Positions 61,468 through 64,000 of a stretch of DNA of 64,000 nt are shown in pieces. The stretch comes from Macrotrachela quadricornifera. Its lineage: Eukaryota > Rotifera > Eurotatoria > Philodinida > Philodinidae. Where the stretch lies: NCBI GenBank assembly GCA_022393335.1, contig JAJEKB010021880.1, positions 1,421,873 through 1,485,872 of the forward strand, given 5' to 3'. Made by a program: the position numbers and the translations under genes. Numbering within the stretch: position 1 is the first letter of the stretch; every line of letters begins with the position of its first letter. The notes under the pieces were generated by a model. It had not been told where the DNA came from and did no database searches. It saw only the letters and a program-made list of their open reading frames with translations.

Positions 61468-62279
61468 ATGCATATACTATTTCATCTTGTTCTTGTTCTT
61501 ACTGTACTGACAATCGTCGTTCACTGCCAAGGTGCTCGTGGTGGTGGTGGTGGTGGAAGCCGAGGTGGTGGAAGTCGAGGTGGTGGTAGTAGTATTAGAG
61601 GTATTCTTGGAAAAAAATACTTTCTTATTCATATGTACGCTTACTAATAAAAAAGAAGATATTCATCTTTATTCTATTGATTTTAGGTGGTGGTTATCGT
61701 TCGAGTAGCTGTTCTGGAAGTCAGTGTCACATAACGGGTATAATTACAGGAGCTGTAATAGGTGGTATTTTTGTCCTAGTGGCGATTATTTTGCTCGTTG
61801 TGTATTGCTGTCGTCGATATCGTAGCAGACGATCAGAAACGAATGCAACAACATTTGCCAATCAAAATTCAGAAAAAAGTCCATTATTCGAAAAAGATTA
61901 TTTCAAAAATGGTATCTGGTCTAGTCGATACTATCAATATAGTACATGGCATGGACCTTATCAATTAACACTTTCGTTCAATCATGTAACATCTCGAGTG
62001 AATGGTCATGGAACGGATGATGTTGGTGCATTTACTATTGATGGAACATTTTCTTCCGAAAACCATCAAATGGCTCTAACAAAGAGGTACAAAGATGGAA
62101 CAGGTAATCCTACGGAAAACTTTGGACAAACAGTGACTCTACAATTATCGTGGAATTCCAAGAATAATAAATTCGAGGGTAAATGGTTTGTTCAAACACC
62201 GAAATATCATGGACAAGACAAATTCGAACTCAAATTCGAACGAGCCTCAACAGAATTCCCAACATACAATGATGAATGA
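61468..62279 (+). CDS. Glycine-rich single-pass membrane protein
   Basis: Exon 1 (61468-61600) and exon 2 (61687-62279) join in phase 1 through an 86-bp GT-AG intron to give 241 residues. Residues 1-20 form a signal peptide (MHILFHLVLVL...VVHC). Residues 21-50 are a Gly/Arg/Ser stretch with repeated SRGGG. Two cysteines (53, 58) precede the membrane segment at about 62-85. A CCRRYRSRR stop-transfer sequence starts a cytosolic part of about 155 residues. That part contains a compact beta-rich domain (about 115-232): GIWSSRYYQYSTWHGPYQLT, then VNGHGTDDVGAFTIDG, then KFEGKWFVQT. I believe similar domains recur in bdelloid proteins but know no function. The Met inside the intron (61677) is not the start. 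It may be a receptor or adhesion-type protein. Confidence 0.82.
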
Positions 62280-62284
62280 TTAGG

Positions 62285-63120
62285 ACGACGTTTTGTCTTT
62301 CTATGATACTAACTCTTCTCTCGCTTGATAAGTTGACCGAATATTGAATCTGTCTCGTCATAAAAACTCATTTTGAAATTTTTATTCTGTTTCCTTTTGA
62401 TTCACACTATTCGATCGCTAACACTTATTTTTCACCGTCTTTTTTATTAATACATTTTTCACAGATCTTGATAATTTACAAAAGCTATCACAATCATCAC
62501 ATACTTGATAAACAAATAAAAACTGAATAGTCTCAACCTTGGTCGAAAGTAAAAATGTTGAAAAAAAACCTGAAAGTTAATAAAAATTGAAATGTTGACT
62601 TTTCAACTGTGAAATCGATTTTTCGGTTGAGACGATATTTAGTTAACCAAGCCTAGTAAGTAATGGAAAAGTCGAGAACGGTTTGGCTATATGAGGCTCT
62701 GTGTTTAAGGTATTGTTTTTTGGCTTCCAACTTAGCACAAACAAAGCTCTCAATAATAATAGCTCACTGTGAAAGTTTCACGGGTTTAGGTGTCTCTCAG
62801 TCTAAGGTATAACCATCGAATATTTTGTTCTGTAACAATTAAACATGAAATGTTGTTAAATTTGACTATTAGTCAGTCAAATGTATGATTTACGAGGGAA
62901 AAGGCGACTATAGTTGTGAAAGTCACCTGCCAAAAATTAACAAACAATAGCTACGTCTTGTGATCACAACATACATAGACGAACGTAGGTAGCAGTGGCG
63001 AAACCGGGGGATCTGGAAGTAGCTAAGCTCTCTCTAGAAAATTTTAGATCAATTTAGATTGTTAAGCTTCCACCACTAAAGAGTTGTAATATACAGACGT
63101 GTAAAAATATTTTTTCTAGA
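62285..63120. other. Gene-free stretch
   Basis: 3' flank of the preceding gene; nothing coding recognised. Confidence 0.4.
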
Positions 63121-63125
63121 GAGTA

Positions 63126-63478
63126 ACACTGTATCCCCCCTCCACAATAGAAGACCTCCCCCAGTCAAAAAGTTTCAAAGGGTATTACAAGACCCCGCTT
63201 AATTACTTGATTAATTAGAAAATTGAAACTTTAATTAGTGTATTTTCAGGATTTTGCACTGAAAAACTTATAAGACTGTGGTGCACATGGTTTCTGAGCT
63301 GTTAAAACCTCAAAAATCTATACAAAAATTCCAAAAACCAGCAAGATTTTCTAGAAAACCCGTTTAATCAAAAATCATGAAAATAACTGAGACAAAGTAC
63401 AAGATCCCTCTAGAGACTTTTTACGCCGGAACACTTCAGAAGATCCGGGGTCTTCTATTGCCGAGGGAGGGGAGAGGG
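63126..63478. repeat. Imperfect inverted repeat, GC-richer ends
   Basis: The left block (ccctccacaatagaagacc, about 63136) pairs with the right block (ggtcttctattgccgaggga, about 63449). Inner parts match only weakly. Probably an old MITE. Confidence 0.5.
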
Positions 63479-63479
63479 T

Positions 63480-64000
63480 TAGTTTCAAATATCATTCATA
63501 GGAAAGGACAGGGGTGCATAAGAGCCATTTTTGGGCCCTCGTTAATTTGAGTCGGTTCATAGTTTAAGAGATGCAGAATTTCGCGAGGAATCATTTGGTG
63601 ATAAAAAAAAGTTGTTTTGGAAAAGTTTTGAAGCTCTTTTGTGTTAGATACTATCATTCATTTTTATGCCATGTATATATGATGCATACAAAAAGAGTCA
63701 TATTGGTGTCTTTCTCCTAAATAAGATATTTCGAAGCAAAATTTATCCTAAAACACTACTTATGTTATAATCAATTTCTAGTAAAAGTTTCAGCCGGAAT
63801 GGTTGAATTGTTGCTAGATAATGGAATAGAAACCGTTTGAAATTTGCTAGGTGTCATTGTCGTTCTATATGATTGCTTAATCATTGGGCCATCTCTTATT
63901 GACTCATATGCATATCATCCTCCATTATTCCATTGTTCTTTTATTCTTCCTCTCATATACGCTTGTTCTCGTTGTTATTGTTCTGTTCTTATCTTTTATG
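63480..64000. other. Gene-free end of window
   Basis: No coding region or repeat recognised. Confidence 0.35.

Noticed and set aside
1..64000. CRISPR arrays, bacterial operons, phage genes or integrated viral genes
   Set aside because: No regularly spaced perfect repeats with unique spacers, no Shine-Dalgarno-led gene runs, and clear spliceosomal introns. Nothing recognised as viral.

Overview
The window looks like AT-rich animal genomic DNA, most likely from a bdelloid rotifer (Rotaria/Adineta type). I infer this from the compact genes with many introns of about 50-80 bp (all GT-AG where I could define them), the style of the rhodopsin-like receptor, arrestin-domain and EF-hand genes, and the very high density of small inverted-repeat DNA transposons. 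No database could be consulted, so the organism and all family names rest on recognition.

Host genes are few and widely spaced: (1) a two-exon rhodopsin-class GPCR at 21012-22078 (+); (2) a two-exon small protein with two membrane segments at 28742-30609 (+), with a 1.36-kb intron; (3) an arrestin-domain gene at 32544-34144 (+), split by a 620-bp foldback element with a TAA target duplication; (4) a five-exon EF-hand calcium-binding protein at 38925-39782 (+); (5) a 20-exon Na+/K+-ATPase alpha-like gene at 46120-51250 (-), whose reading frame and splice sites are intact but whose catalytic and ion-binding residues are altered; (6) a two-exon glycine-rich membrane protein at 61468-62279 (+). 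I see no operon-like layout and no sign that these genes act together.

Most of the rest is mobile or repetitive DNA. 1-7675: a foldback element (1902-2655), a degenerate minisatellite (2690-3605) and a palindrome made of two mariner 3' ends (5399-6222). 7676-11337: a multi-intron DDE-type DNA transposon with about 320-340-bp terminal repeats and a decayed transposase, next to an unrecognised decayed coding region (11396-12292). 12300-20281: a run of terminal-inverted-repeat elements, including a hAT-like MITE nested in a mariner-like MITE with a perfect 8-bp target duplication. 22150-27353: foldback elements and a Merlin-type transposase fragment. 34270-35650: a decayed Mutator-like element. 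36578-36956: a strongly palindromic MITE. 41065-43757: a 36-bp minisatellite, a three-copy array and another MITE. 52494-54940: a composite inverted repeat with a second one inserted in one arm. 55777-57782: a Tc1/mariner-like element whose transposase carries one in-frame stop and lacks the third acidic residue.

The item most worth following up is the ATPase-like gene. It keeps the fold, the hinge motifs and an open 1046-residue frame, but has DKIGT in place of DKTGT, lysine at two ion-site glutamate positions, one ion-site aspartate deleted and another replaced. That is what one expects of a pump-dead or repurposed pump paralogue. The second is the 618/620-bp foldback family, one copy of which interrupts the arrestin gene so cleanly that the empty site can be read directly.
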